Shown here: positions 42,629-50,747 of the stretch, in pieces
Numbering within the stretch: position 1 is the stretch's first letter
Layout of the letters: every line of letters begins with the position of its first letter
NCBI GenBank assembly: GCA_902810755.1
Contig: CADDYT010000002.1
Span: 62,001-126,000 of the forward strand
From: Chloroflexota bacterium
GTDB taxonomy: Bacteria > Chloroflexota > Ktedonobacteria > Ktedonobacterales > Ktedonobacteraceae
Direction of reading: 5' to 3'
DNA: 64,000 nucleotides
The notes under the pieces: generated by a model
Told to the model about the DNA's origin: nothing
Databases searched by the model: none
The model's input: the letters and a program-made list of their open reading frames with translations, nothing else
Program-made: the position numbers and the translations under genes

Positions 42629-42738
42629 GTTTGATCTCACTTTCTTTGATATCATAGCCTCTCTGTTCGGGCAAGGTTCATCACTGGCGCAGCGCGCGAG
42701 CAATAGGTGCCTACGGGTCTGGGTGTCCACCAGTGTGT

Positions 42739-43197
42739 TTACAGGTGGTGCGTCCCCAGATAGGCGACGAGCAGGTAGAGCGCGAACAGGAAGATGCAGA
42801 GCAGGATGATGGCGCCGTAGCAGGTCAGCGCCCAGGCCCGGCGGTTATTGAGGGCCTGGCGGAGCTGCTCCGCCATATCCGGCGGCTCCAGTTCAAGGTT
42901 GGGGCAGAGTTCCACGATATGAGGGATCATTGCTCTGAAGTCACGGGCGTTGGTCATGCCTTCCGCCAGGATGATAGTTGTATCATCGATCAGATCCGCC
43001 ATCAGGATGAGTTTGGAGGGAGTGGGGTCGCCTGGCATGAGGGTGAGTCGTTTGATTTCCGCCAGTGGCACCCGTAGCTCTCGTCCCTCTTCCCTGGTCG
43101 TGACGACAATTTCGTCAAGGTATAGCTGTATCTCTTTTCCTATCCCGAAACGCACCGTACTGATCGGGACTTTTTTCTCAGATTCTGCTTCGTTCAT
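42739..43197 (-). CDS. Membrane protein with one C-terminal span, unknown function
   Basis: A 152-residue protein. The first 115 residues are soluble with a PH-like pattern of short strands (VRFGIGKEIQLYLDEIVVTTREEGRELRVPLAEIKRL), and the C-terminus has one membrane span (about 124-147, WALTCYGAIILLCIFLFALYLLVAYL). Such tail-anchored PH-like proteins are frequent in Gram-positive-like bacteria. Function unknown. A minus-strand promoter TCGACT-17-TACAAT lies at 43270-43242. Confidence 0.72.
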   Translation of the reverse strand: MNEAESEKKVPISTVRFGIGKEIQLYLDEIVVTTREEGRELRVPLAEIKRLTLMPGDPTPSKLILMADLIDDTTIILAEGMTNARDFRAMIPHIVELCPNLELEPPDMAEQLRQALNNRRAWALTCYGAIILLCIFLFALYLLVAYLGTHHL

Positions 43198-43275
43198 AGC
43201 TCACTTCAAATCTTTCTCGCAAACGCTCTTCTGGCCTATTGATTGTAGCGCATTTCGCGTTGTGAGTCGAGATGC

Positions 43276-43304
43276 TTGACAGTTGTAATAGCAAACATTA
43301 CAAT
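43276..43304 (+). promoter_or_regulatory. Strong promoter of the response regulator gene
   Basis: TTGACA (43276-43281) and TACAAT (43299-43304) are 17 bp apart, giving a start near 43311. It overlaps the first in-frame start codon of the ORF and so supports ATG 43350. Confidence 0.75.
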
Positions 43305-43349
43305 TTGGAAACAGGCAAAGAAAATAGCAACAAAGGAAATGGCGAACGT

Positions 43350-43781
43350 ATGGCTCAGGTCGGTCTGCTGGAAGATAACGCACGCATCGCGAAAATGTGC
43401 GTGACCATGCTGCGCTATGTGGGGCATGAAGTGGTTCTTTATGAGCATGGCCGCGCCTGCCTGCAAGCGTTATCTATCCCCGATGGAACGACGGGCGAGC
43501 AGCGAGTGGCGCAATCGCAAGAAAGGCCAACCCGCTTACCCCTCGATGTACTCATTCTCGATCTGCACCTGGCCGATATAGACGGGATGGAAGTGTTGCA
43601 ACGCCTGCGCTCCCATCCACATACCCAATCGCTGCCGTTGATCGTTTGCACTGCCGCCACTTCTACCGAAATTGCGCGGGCATTGCGCATCGTGCCGGAT
43701 GCTGTGCTGATTTCAAAGCCGTTCCACCTGTATACGCTTGTTTCCGCCATCAGTGATCTGCTGGAGAAAGCATCGAAATGA
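43350..43781 (+). CDS. Single-domain response regulator
   Basis: A 143-residue receiver domain without output domain. The acidic pair is at LLEDN (near 8-10), the phosphorylated Asp in LILDLHLADIDG (near 72), Thr in VCTAAT and Lys in ISKPFH. An insertion of about 20 residues after LSIPDG, before the phosphorylation strand, is unusual for CheY-like proteins. No kinase gene is adjacent; it may work with a distant one. ATG 43350 follows AAAGGAAA. Confidence 0.87.
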   Translation: MAQVGLLEDNARIAKMCVTMLRYVGHEVVLYEHGRACLQALSIPDGTTGEQRVAQSQERPTRLPLDVLILDLHLADIDGMEVLQRLRSHPHTQSLPLIVCTAATSTEIARALRIVPDAVLISKPFHLYTLVSAISDLLEKASK

Positions 43782-43814
43782 TGGCCTCTTTCTCTGTCGC
43801 TTTTTCATCCCCGA

Positions 43815-44816
43815 CTAATCTCCCAGTGTGGCCACCAGCACGGCTTTAATGGTGTGCAAGCGATTTTCGGCCTGATCGAAGACGATGGAGGCATCGGACT
43901 CAAATACGTCGTCGGTGACTTCTAATGCCTCAAGTCCGTAGCGTTCGTAGATTTCTCGGCCCAGTTTCGTTTCTGTGTTGTGCAGGGCGGGCAGGCAGTG
44001 CATAAACTTTGTATGCGGGTTGTGGGTCATTGCCATCAGCTCACTGTTGACCTGATAGGGCAACATTTGCTGGATGCGCTCTCCCCACAGGCTGGCCGAC
44101 TCGCCCATCGAGACCCAGACATCGGTATACAGGAAATCGCAGCCGCGCACCGCCGCTTCCACGTCTTCGGTGATGGTCAGCCGCGCCCCCGTTTTCCTGG
44201 CAATTTCGCGGGCTACCTCAACGCGCTGCTCCTCTGGCCAGCACTCTTCTGGGCCGGCTAAGCGCACATCCATTCCCATCTTTGCTGCCCCGATCATCAG
44301 TGAATCGCCAACGTTGTGGCCGATATCGCCAAGGAAGCAGAAAGAGACTTCATCCAGTGGTTTATGGGAGTGTTCCTGCATGGTCAGCAGGTCGGCCAGC
44401 ACCTGCGTCGGGTGGGCCTCGTTCGTCAGCCCGTTCCAGACGGGGACACCGGCGTAACGCGCCAGTTCTTCTACCTGCGCCTGCTCAAAGCCCCGGTACT
44501 GGATGCCATCATACATGCGACCCAGCACGCGGGCGGTATCCTTCATGCTCTCCTTCGTGCCGATATGCGAGCCGCTTGGCCCGATATAGGTCACATTCGC
44601 GCCCTGATCGTAGGCCGCGACCTCGAAGCCGCTGCGCGTGCGTGTCGAATCTTTCTCGAAGATGAGCGCGATTTCCTTGCCTTTCAGCCGCTGAACCTCT
44701 CGTCCCGCATACTTCGCCGCCTTCAAATCAGCCGCCAGTTGCAACAGAAAGTGCAACTCCTGCGGCGTGAAATCGTCCAGTTTCAAAAAGTGCCTGTTTC
44801 TTAAGTTTAAGGGCAT
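43815..44816 (-). CDS. argF: Ornithine carbamoyltransferase
   Basis: A 333-residue transcarbamoylase making citrulline from ornithine and carbamoyl phosphate. ATG 44816 follows GCAGGAGAGAGG. Carbamoyl phosphate is bound by [26 protein letters not shown]; ornithine by DVWVSMGES and FMHCLPA. The anabolic role is suggested by the lack of arginine deiminase or carbamate kinase genes nearby, but a catabolic type cannot be excluded. Stand-alone gene. A TAGCAT-N8-ATGCTA inverted repeat (44867-44886) overlaps the -10 TATAAT (44868-44863 on the minus strand). Confidence 0.93.
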   Translation of the reverse strand: MPLNLRNRHFLKLDDFTPQELHFLLQLAADLKAAKYAGREVQRLKGKEIALIFEKDSTRTRSGFEVAAYDQGANVTYIGPSGSHIGTKESMKDTARVLGRMYDGIQYRGFEQAQVEELARYAGVPVWNGLTNEAHPTQVLADLLTMQEHSHKPLDEVSFCFLGDIGHNVGDSLMIGAAKMGMDVRLAGPEECWPEEQRVEVAREIARKTGARLTITEDVEAAVRGCDFLYTDVWVSMGESASLWGERIQQMLPYQVNSELMAMTHNPHTKFMHCLPALHNTETKLGREIYERYGLEALEVTDDVFESDASIVFDQAENRLHTIKAVLVATLGD

Positions 44817-44906
44817 GCTTTTCCTCTCTCCTGCTACAGGGGGTATCAGATATTGATGTAGTATTATAGCATAGAAATGCATGCTATTGAGAGTCAGCGC
44901 GGATCA

Positions 44907-44992
44907 TGTCATGCCGGGCGCGAGCGAAGCATCTAAGGCCACCTTTTTTCATGATGGCGAGATCAGATGCTTCGCTCGCGCCCGGCATGACA
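44907..44992. repeat. Palindromic repeat element, copy C
   Basis: A perfect 28-bp inverted repeat, arms 44907-44934 (TGTCATGCCGGGCGCGAG start) and 44965-44992, around a 30-bp loop. The loop is the reverse complement of the loop type in copies A and B (AAGGCCACC), so the element is inserted in the opposite direction. Confidence 0.88.
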
Positions 44993-45019
44993 GAATATGG
45001 AACGGACAGGAGAAAAATT

Positions 45020-45103
45020 GTGGCATTTCCTTCATCTATCCCGTATTATGCCTGGGATAACCGGCAGGCAGGCGAGATGCTTGTCTGGCTGCGCGAAGGG
45101 TAA
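45020..45103 (+). CDS. Possible 27-residue peptide
   Basis: A short ORF with GTG 45020 placed eight bases after ACAGGAG. The product is amphipathic with YYAWD near the middle and ends LREG; it matches nothing known. It is convergent with PrsW and lies just after repeat copy C. It could be a chance ORF or the end of a lost gene. Confidence 0.25.
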   Translation: MAFPSSIPYYAWDNRQAGEMLVWLREG

Positions 45104-45108
45104 TCCTG

Positions 45109-45993
45109 TTAAGGATTTGTCCCGTACATTTCCTGCAGTTGCCGGGCTTCCGCGCGTTTGAAGACAAAGGCGAGCAGGCTGATGCCGATAACGCTGAGAA
45201 TGACGATGGTGACGGAGATGGGAATGCCGGGCGGGATGATGAAAAACACGGTTTGCGGCAGACCGTCCCAGAGTCCGTGGATTACGGAGACGCCGATATA
45301 GGTCAGGATGACGGGGAGCGTAATGCGGAAGTGGTTGGATTTGCTGCTATCGCGGAAGAGGATGGCGCCCAACACTCCTGTCCAGACCCCGTGACCAAAA
45401 GGGGCCAGCAGGCCGCGAATCACCGTTTCCACAATCGAGGTTCCCACCACGCCGTGACTGAGCAGGAAGACGGTGAAGGCGTAGCCGGTGCTTTCCAACG
45501 CGGCAAAGCCCATGCCGACCGCTCCGCCCAGCAGTAAGCCATCCATCTCCGAGGTGTGGCGCATGCGGCGTGCCAGAATCATCAACGCGACGATTTTACA
45601 GCCCTCTTCAATGAAGCCGACGAGCAGGCCGCTGCCCAGCGGGATGCCTTTATTGGGGTTCCCTGTCCTGGGTACCAGCAGCGATTCCAGAATCGAGGCG
45701 CCAAGCACGCCCAGGATGCCGCCGACCACGAAACAGATGGCCACGCTTTCCAGCCGCAGCGTACTCAGGTGCCGGTGGTTATAGAGGAACGCGACAAAGG
45801 TGACCGGCACCAGAAAGTTACCGATCAAGATGACCGTCGGGTAGAGGTTGGGGTTGCCCGTCCAGAACATTACAATGGTGGTGACGATAAAGAGAACGAG
45901 GCCAATGAGCAGCACTTTGAGCCAGCTCGTTCTTCGCTGCTGTTTCGTTTGTGCTGGCTGCGTGCCGGGTGCCGCGAAATTTGTCTGGGACAT
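45109..45993 (-). CDS. PrsW-family intramembrane metalloprotease
   Basis: A 294-residue integral membrane protein with about eight spans; ATG 45993 follows ACGGAGGG. The metal-site motifs of the family are seen in GFIEEGCKI, MDGLLLGGAVGMGFAALESTGY, FGHGVWTGVLGA and HGLWDGL. PrsW-type proteases cleave membrane anti-sigma factors or process membrane peptides; no anti-sigma gene is adjacent here. The N-terminal 20 residues are hydrophilic and Gln-rich. Confidence 0.88.
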   Translation of the reverse strand: MSQTNFAAPGTQPAQTKQQRRTSWLKVLLIGLVLFIVTTIVMFWTGNPNLYPTVILIGNFLVPVTFVAFLYNHRHLSTLRLESVAICFVVGGILGVLGASILESLLVPRTGNPNKGIPLGSGLLVGFIEEGCKIVALMILARRMRHTSEMDGLLLGGAVGMGFAALESTGYAFTVFLLSHGVVGTSIVETVIRGLLAPFGHGVWTGVLGAILFRDSSKSNHFRITLPVILTYIGVSVIHGLWDGLPQTVFFIIPPGIPISVTIVILSVIGISLLAFVFKRAEARQLQEMYGTNP

Positions 45994-46123
45994 ACACGCC
46001 CTCCGTTTCCTGCAAGATGATGAGTAAGGTTTCTCTTCTACTGAATGGTACGAATATGGCTGGCAGAAAGTGGAAATGCGCCTGTTAGCTCAGCGAAAGA
46101 AGAATCATAACCGTATAGAGTCA

Positions 46124-46153
46124 TTTACAACCATCTCTCAACTGTATTATAAC
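46124..46153 (+). promoter_or_regulatory. Promoter of the S53 peptidase gene
   Basis: TTTACA (46124-46129) and TATAAC (46148-46153) are 18 bp apart, giving a start near 46160 and a leader of about 110 nt. Confidence 0.5.
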
Positions 46154-46272
46154 GTGTTTCGCCTGTCCCATACCCTGCCTCACCTCTATAATGGTGAGTG
46201 GAAAGGCTCTCAAGGTTATCTCTATCACCTCGCATTATGTCAGCTTATTTCAAAATGAAAGGGTGCAAAGAA

Positions 46273-47655
46273 TTGAAACACGTCTGGATTTTCAGATCCC
46301 GGTGGCGCATGACTCTTTCGTTGCTCGCGCTTGCCCTCATCACCGGGCTGTGTCTGTTGCATTTCTCCGGCGTTTCCACAAAGGCAGCCGGTGTTCCTGC
46401 CCACAGAGGAGTGATTGCGATTAACTTCCAGGGCCAGTCATATAGTTTTGTGCAGGGCGCTGTGCAGCCGCCGCCCACCGATAAGCAGTGCCGGAAGTCC
46501 CTGGGTATTCCCTGCTACAATCCCTTCGAGTTGCGCAGAGCGTATAATGTCGATGGCCTGCTCTCTATGGGTGATGATGGTAGCGGTCAGACCATTATTA
46601 TCGTCGACTCCTTTGGCAGCCCGACCATTCAGCGTGACCTGCATGCTTTTGACCAGGCGTTTGGCATTCCTGATCCCCCCTCGTTCAAGATTTACACGCC
46701 GCTCGGTACAAAGCCGTTCAATCCCAGCAATGGCAATATGATCGGCTGGGCTGCTGAGACCACGCTGGATGTCGAGTGGGCGCATGCAATGGCACCGGGC
46801 GCGAATATTGCCCTGATGACCAGCCCGGTGAATGAGACACAGGGCGTACAGGGCATGCCGCAGTTCCTCTTCCTGGAACAGTACGCACTGGACAAGAATA
46901 TTGGCAAGATCATCTCCCAGAGCTGGGCCACGACCGAAAATACGCTCTTCTATAATGGCGGTCGGCAGGTTCTTACCAGCTTTAACGACTTCTACCGGCA
47001 GGCAGCCGCCGATCATGTGACTGTTTTTGCGTCGAGCGGCGATTCGGGCGTTGCCAACCCCAATATTCACGGCCAGATCTATCCCTTCCCCACCGTCAAT
47101 TTCCCGGCTTCCTCGCCCTATGTCACTGCTGTTGGCGGCACGAACCTCTACGCCACGACCGATGGCCGCTATCAGGCCGAAACCGCCTGGGACGGTTCCG
47201 GCGGCGGCGTCAGTCAATACTTTAGTGAGCCTGATTACCAGGTCAAGAATCTCAATCGCTCGCAGCAGGCTATTCTCAAGGGCTATCGCGGCCTGCCCGA
47301 TATCGCTTACAACGCCTCCGGTGAAACGCCTATCCTGGTCTACCTGAGCTTCATTCCGGGCCAGCCTGGCTGGTACCTCATCGCCGGAACGAGCGAAGGC
47401 TCGCCGCAGTGGGCGGGCATCATTGCCGATGGCAACCAGTACGCCGGTCATCCCCTCGGCTTCATCAATCCGGCTCTCTATGCTCTCGGTCACAGCGACA
47501 ACCGATCAGAGGACTACCACGACGTGACAATCGGCAATAACAGCGTGGGCGGCATTCCCGGCTACAATGCCGCTCCCGGCTGGGACCCGGTTACCGGCTG
47601 GGGTTCGCCCAACGCTACCAGCCTGATCGAGGATATTGTACAGGCACAGGGGTAA
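46273..47655 (+). CDS. Secreted S53 (sedolisin) family peptidase
   Basis: A protein of about 460 residues. TTG 46273, nine bases after AAAGGG, gives a clean signal peptide (basic start, then LSLLALALITGLCLL). Other in-frame starts at 46198, 46237 and 46255 are possible. The catalytic Glu/Asp are in AAETTLDVEWAHAMAPG, the oxyanion Asp in ASSGDSG, and the Ser in AGTSEGSPQWAG. The final GYNAAPGWDPVTGWGSP is the calcium site. The usual long N-terminal activation domain is missing: only about 60 residues lie between signal peptide and catalytic domain, so the enzyme may not need pro-domain removal. S53 enzymes work in acid outside the cell. Confidence 0.9.
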   Translation: MKHVWIFRSRWRMTLSLLALALITGLCLLHFSGVSTKAAGVPAHRGVIAINFQGQSYSFVQGAVQPPPTDKQCRKSLGIPCYNPFELRRAYNVDGLLSMGDDGSGQTIIIVDSFGSPTIQRDLHAFDQAFGIPDPPSFKIYTPLGTKPFNPSNGNMIGWAAETTLDVEWAHAMAPGANIALMTSPVNETQGVQGMPQFLFLEQYALDKNIGKIISQSWATTENTLFYNGGRQVLTSFNDFYRQAAADHVTVFASSGDSGVANPNIHGQIYPFPTVNFPASSPYVTAVGGTNLYATTDGRYQAETAWDGSGGGVSQYFSEPDYQVKNLNRSQQAILKGYRGLPDIAYNASGETPILVYLSFIPGQPGWYLIAGTSEGSPQWAGIIADGNQYAGHPLGFINPALYALGHSDNRSEDYHDVTIGNNSVGGIPGYNAAPGWDPVTGWGSPNATSLIEDIVQAQG

Positions 47656-47709
47656 ACAATTTATGGTACTGCGATCTCCCGGCGTAAGAGGGCCGAGGAG
47701 AGCGATTTG

Positions 47710-47742
47710 CCCGGCGAGTCGCTTGCGCAGCGACTCGCCGGG
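47710..47742. terminator. Strong hairpin between convergent S53 and sirtuin genes
   Basis: CCCGGCGAGTCGCT and AGCGACTCGCCGGG form a perfect 14-bp stem with a 5-nt loop. A smaller CAGGAG/CTCCTG stem follows at 47747-47767. No T tract; termination is inferred from position between convergent genes. Confidence 0.6.
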
Positions 47743-47788
47743 GGGGCAGGAGTTGCAATTGCTCCTGTCCCTTTCATATGGTTCAACC

Positions 47789-48550
47789 TTAAGTCAGCAT
47801 AGCCACCAGCCGGGGCAGCACGTCACCGGCTCTTTCGTTAATAACCACATCGGCATACTCATCAAGCGGGGTAGGCTGCAAATTGATGATGATGAGGGGG
47901 ACGTTGCGGTTGAGGGCGAGGCGCGGCAGCGTGGCGGCCGGCACGACTTTGAGCGAGGAGCCGACGACCAGGAAAAGATCACATTCTAGCGCAAGCTCTT
48001 TTGCCCGCGCCAGCTCGCGTTCCGGCACGCGCTGCCCGAAGAGGATGGTGGCCGCTTTGAGATAGCCCCCGCACAGAGAGCAGGTCGGGTCGATCTCGCC
48101 CGCGTCAATGCGCTGCTGTAATTCCGTGATTGAGGAACGCGCGCCGCAAAGGGTGCAGGCGGCCTCGCGTGACGTGCCATGCAGTTCGATGACCCGTTCC
48201 GGCGCGTGACCGGCCTTCTGGTGCAGCCCGTCAAAGTTCTGGGTGATGACGCCCGGCAAAAGCTGGCGGCGTTCCAGTTCCGCCAGCGCGTAATGGGCCG
48301 CATTGGGCTGAGCCGCCGCCACCTGTCCTGAGAGGCTGCGCCGCGTCTGCCAGTAACGCTGCCGCGCCTGCGCGCTACTGAGAAATTCGCGATAGCTCAC
48401 CGGCGGTATCTGCTGCCAGATGCCGCCGGGGCCTCGGAAATCTGGAATGCCCGATTCCGTGCTAATGCCCGCGCCCGTTAGCGCCACGATGCGCTTTGCC
48501 GCCTGCATCAATTCTGCCGCGTCCTGCAATTGTTCCTGAAAGGTAAGCAT
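47789..48550 (-). CDS. Sir2-family NAD-dependent protein deacylase
   Basis: A 253-residue sirtuin. NAD site: ALTGAGISTESGIPDFRGPGG; catalytic His in ELHGT; TQNFDGLHQKAG; zinc cysteines in two pairs (ACTLCGA and TCSLCGG). It removes acyl groups from lysine. The Arg/Tyr pair of desuccinylases is not evident at the expected place, so deacetylase is more likely, but uncertain. Start ATG 48550 has a weak site. It is the last of a minus-strand run of four genes. Confidence 0.93.
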   Translation of the reverse strand: MLTFQEQLQDAAELMQAAKRIVALTGAGISTESGIPDFRGPGGIWQQIPPVSYREFLSSAQARQRYWQTRRSLSGQVAAAQPNAAHYALAELERRQLLPGVITQNFDGLHQKAGHAPERVIELHGTSREAACTLCGARSSITELQQRIDAGEIDPTCSLCGGYLKAATILFGQRVPERELARAKELALECDLFLVVGSSLKVVPAATLPRLALNRNVPLIIINLQPTPLDEYADVVINERAGDVLPRLVAMLT

Positions 48551-48594
48551 ATCATTATTGTACCACCAGAAGGGATGTTCGTTGAAAGGCCATA

Positions 48595-48822
48595 TTATGA
48601 TCTCTCCTCTGCACTCTTTTCCTGATCGTGTCGATACAAATCGAGCAGCACCAGGGCCAGGTACTCAGCAAGCTCGGCCCAGAGAGAGGGATCGCCGATA
48701 TCGTTGGTCACATCCGTGACCAGTAAAGTGCTGGCGGCGTCGATGACTTCTCCAATCAGACGTTGCCGCGAGAAGGCGTAGACTCTGTGGCTCTGCTCCT
48801 GGCCATAAGGTGCATCGACCAC
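48595..48822 (-). CDS. Small protein of unknown function, start uncertain
   Basis: A 75-residue ORF from GTG 48822. The same frame stays open upstream to 48899 and encodes a protein-like extension (SLFHIRYLGIRDDKHVWSVV) with no ATG, GTG or TTG; a CTG at about 48882, preceded by AGAGG, would include it. The protein is amphipathic with acidic helices (LWAELAEYLALVLLDLYRHDQEK). It could be a gene using CTG, or a remnant lacking its start. It lies between the kinase and the sirtuin in the same direction. Confidence 0.5.
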   Translation of the reverse strand: MVDAPYGQEQSHRVYAFSRQRLIGEVIDAASTLLVTDVTNDIGDPSLWAELAEYLALVLLDLYRHDQEKSAEERS

Positions 48823-48889
48823 CGACCAGACGTGTTTGTCATCTCTTATTCCCAGGTAGCGGATGTGGAAAAGAGACCACAGGGAACCT

Positions 48890-50698
48890 CTAAGGGCTGC
48901 TCAACTGCACCGAAGTCACGGTAAAGCTCGCATTCGGCCCGGCCACCATCAACGCTGGTTGGCCGCCTGTGTAGTCCGCGTCGGCGGTAGATGGCGTTAT
49001 GGCTGTACCGTTGACCGTGAAAGAGAAGTGGCTTCCCTGCACAACAACTTTTAACGTGTTGAACTGATTCGGTCCGTGAATGGCTGACAGCGTTCCCTGT
49101 GTTAGTGTCGCGTATGAGGTTGAGGTGTTCACTCCATATTTCAGTACCTGATAATCGCCTTTTGCGTCAATGACGAAGGCATAGCAATAGACGCTGCTTC
49201 CGTTTTCCTTCAGGTGAAATGCCAGCCCGTAAAAGGTGCTGGTAGCGCCTGAGTTCTGTTCCATATTGACGGTGTAGGTGAAGTTGGTCGGCAAATTGCC
49301 TGCGTCGGGATGAGGAAAGTAGGTATTACCATCGCTCACACGCAGGCTGTACTGGTTGTTGCCGACACTGGCGGTCAGGCCGTTCAGGTTACCGCTTGTC
49401 CAGTTGCGGTCGTTATTCTGGAAGCTTTCGGTAAATGGCTGAAATGTAGCCCCTGTCGACGGGTTGCCGGAGCCGAAAGGCAGCCAGGAGGGATGGGTTT
49501 GCCAGAGCAGGGCGCCGATGACTAACAAAACTAGCAGAATGCTGAAGATAAAGGTGCCAGGGCGCAGGGCGCGGGTCGAGGTGAGTTTGCTGCCCGTAAT
49601 CGGGTCAGTAATTGACTGGCGCGGTGGGATGGATTGGGCAAGGGGCGTTTGTGGTTGTTGCCGGGGTTGTGAGCCATAGTACGAAGGGAGCTGTGCGGCA
49701 GGAGTGTAATGCATGGCGCCTGCATTGGATGGTGTGGGGAGCGTTGGCCCGGCCAGAGGGCTGATGGTGGCGTTGCTGTCGAACGGGGGCGTTGCGTGGC
49801 CAGGTCTGATCGTGTATGGCGCGGAGGTGGTAAATGATTCGAGGGCGCGGGCCATCTCTTCCGCCGTCTGGAAGCGCGCCTGCGGGGCTTTTGCCAGCGC
49901 CTTCGCGGTGATCTGGGCCAGCATTTCAGGCACCTGCGAGTTCAGCTCGCGCACACCGGGGGCGGGCGTATGCACGTGCTGGTAAAGCAGGCCGATTTCG
50001 CTGCTGGCGAGGAACGGCACACGCCCGGTGAGCATCTGGAAGAGTACCACGCCCAGCGCGTAGACATCTGTGCGCGCATCGACAGGCTGGCGGTTGATCT
50101 GTTCCGGGGCCATGTAATCCGGAGTGCCGATCATCTGCCCCACGTTTGTCAGCATGGGAGAGGCGCTGCTACCGATCATGGGCAGCGTTGTTTCCTGTGT
50201 ATCGAAGAGTTTGGCGATGCCGAAATCGGAGAGCAGCAGTTGGTCGGGATCGCTGGAGGAGACGAGCATGTTCTGCGGCTTGACATCACGATGCACGATG
50301 CCGCGCTGGTGCGCGTGGTGCAACGCCCGCGCCATCTGTTGCGCATAGGCGGCGGCCCGGCGCAGTTCCAGCGGTCGCTGCCCGCGCAACTGATCGCGCA
50401 GCGTACCGCCGCCCACGTATTGCATGACCAGATAGGTGAGGTTGCCCGACTCGCCAAAGTCATAGACCGCGACGATATTGTGGTGTTCCAGCCGCGCCAC
50501 CACCTGCGCCTCTTGCTCGAAGCGTTCTTTGAAGCCGGGCTTGTCCGCCGCCTGCGGCAGAATCACCTTAATAGCCACGTCGCGCCGCAGGCGTGCATGA
50601 TACGCCTTATACACACGGGCCATGCCGCCTTCGCCCAGTTTCGCCTGAATCTGGTAGGCCCCCAGTTGTTTCCCGATCAAGACATCGTTATCCATCAT
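48890..50698 (-). CDS. Membrane Ser/Thr protein kinase with lectin-like ectodomain
   Basis: A 602-residue Hanks-type kinase. The catalytic domain (about 12-275) has GEGGMARVYKAY, VAIKVI, HRDVKPQNML, DFGIAKL and APEQI. A Pro/Gln/Thr-rich linker (about 290-385) leads to a membrane segment (about 389-408, FIFSILLVLLVIGALLW) and an ectodomain of about 190 residues with a beta-sandwich pattern (FYGLAFHLKENGSSVYCYAFVIDAKGDYQVLKYG), like the concanavalin-type DUF1080 fold that binds glycans. The kinase inside and sandwich outside suggest envelope sensing. It is 49 bp after the zinc-ribbon surface protein gene, a likely partner. Confidence 0.92.
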   Translation of the reverse strand: MMDNDVLIGKQLGAYQIQAKLGEGGMARVYKAYHARLRRDVAIKVILPQAADKPGFKERFEQEAQVVARLEHHNIVAVYDFGESGNLTYLVMQYVGGGTLRDQLRGQRPLELRRAAAYAQQMARALHHAHQRGIVHRDVKPQNMLVSSSDPDQLLLSDFGIAKLFDTQETTLPMIGSSASPMLTNVGQMIGTPDYMAPEQINRQPVDARTDVYALGVVLFQMLTGRVPFLASSEIGLLYQHVHTPAPGVRELNSQVPEMLAQITAKALAKAPQARFQTAEEMARALESFTTSAPYTIRPGHATPPFDSNATISPLAGPTLPTPSNAGAMHYTPAAQLPSYYGSQPRQQPQTPLAQSIPPRQSITDPITGSKLTSTRALRPGTFIFSILLVLLVIGALLWQTHPSWLPFGSGNPSTGATFQPFTESFQNNDRNWTSGNLNGLTASVGNNQYSLRVSDGNTYFPHPDAGNLPTNFTYTVNMEQNSGATSTFYGLAFHLKENGSSVYCYAFVIDAKGDYQVLKYGVNTSTSYATLTQGTLSAIHGPNQFNTLKVVVQGSHFSFTVNGTAITPSTADADYTGGQPALMVAGPNASFTVTSVQLSSP

Positions 50699-50747
50699 AT
50701 ATATTTGCCCCTGCCAATCCTCGTTTGTGCCTATTATACCTGATACC

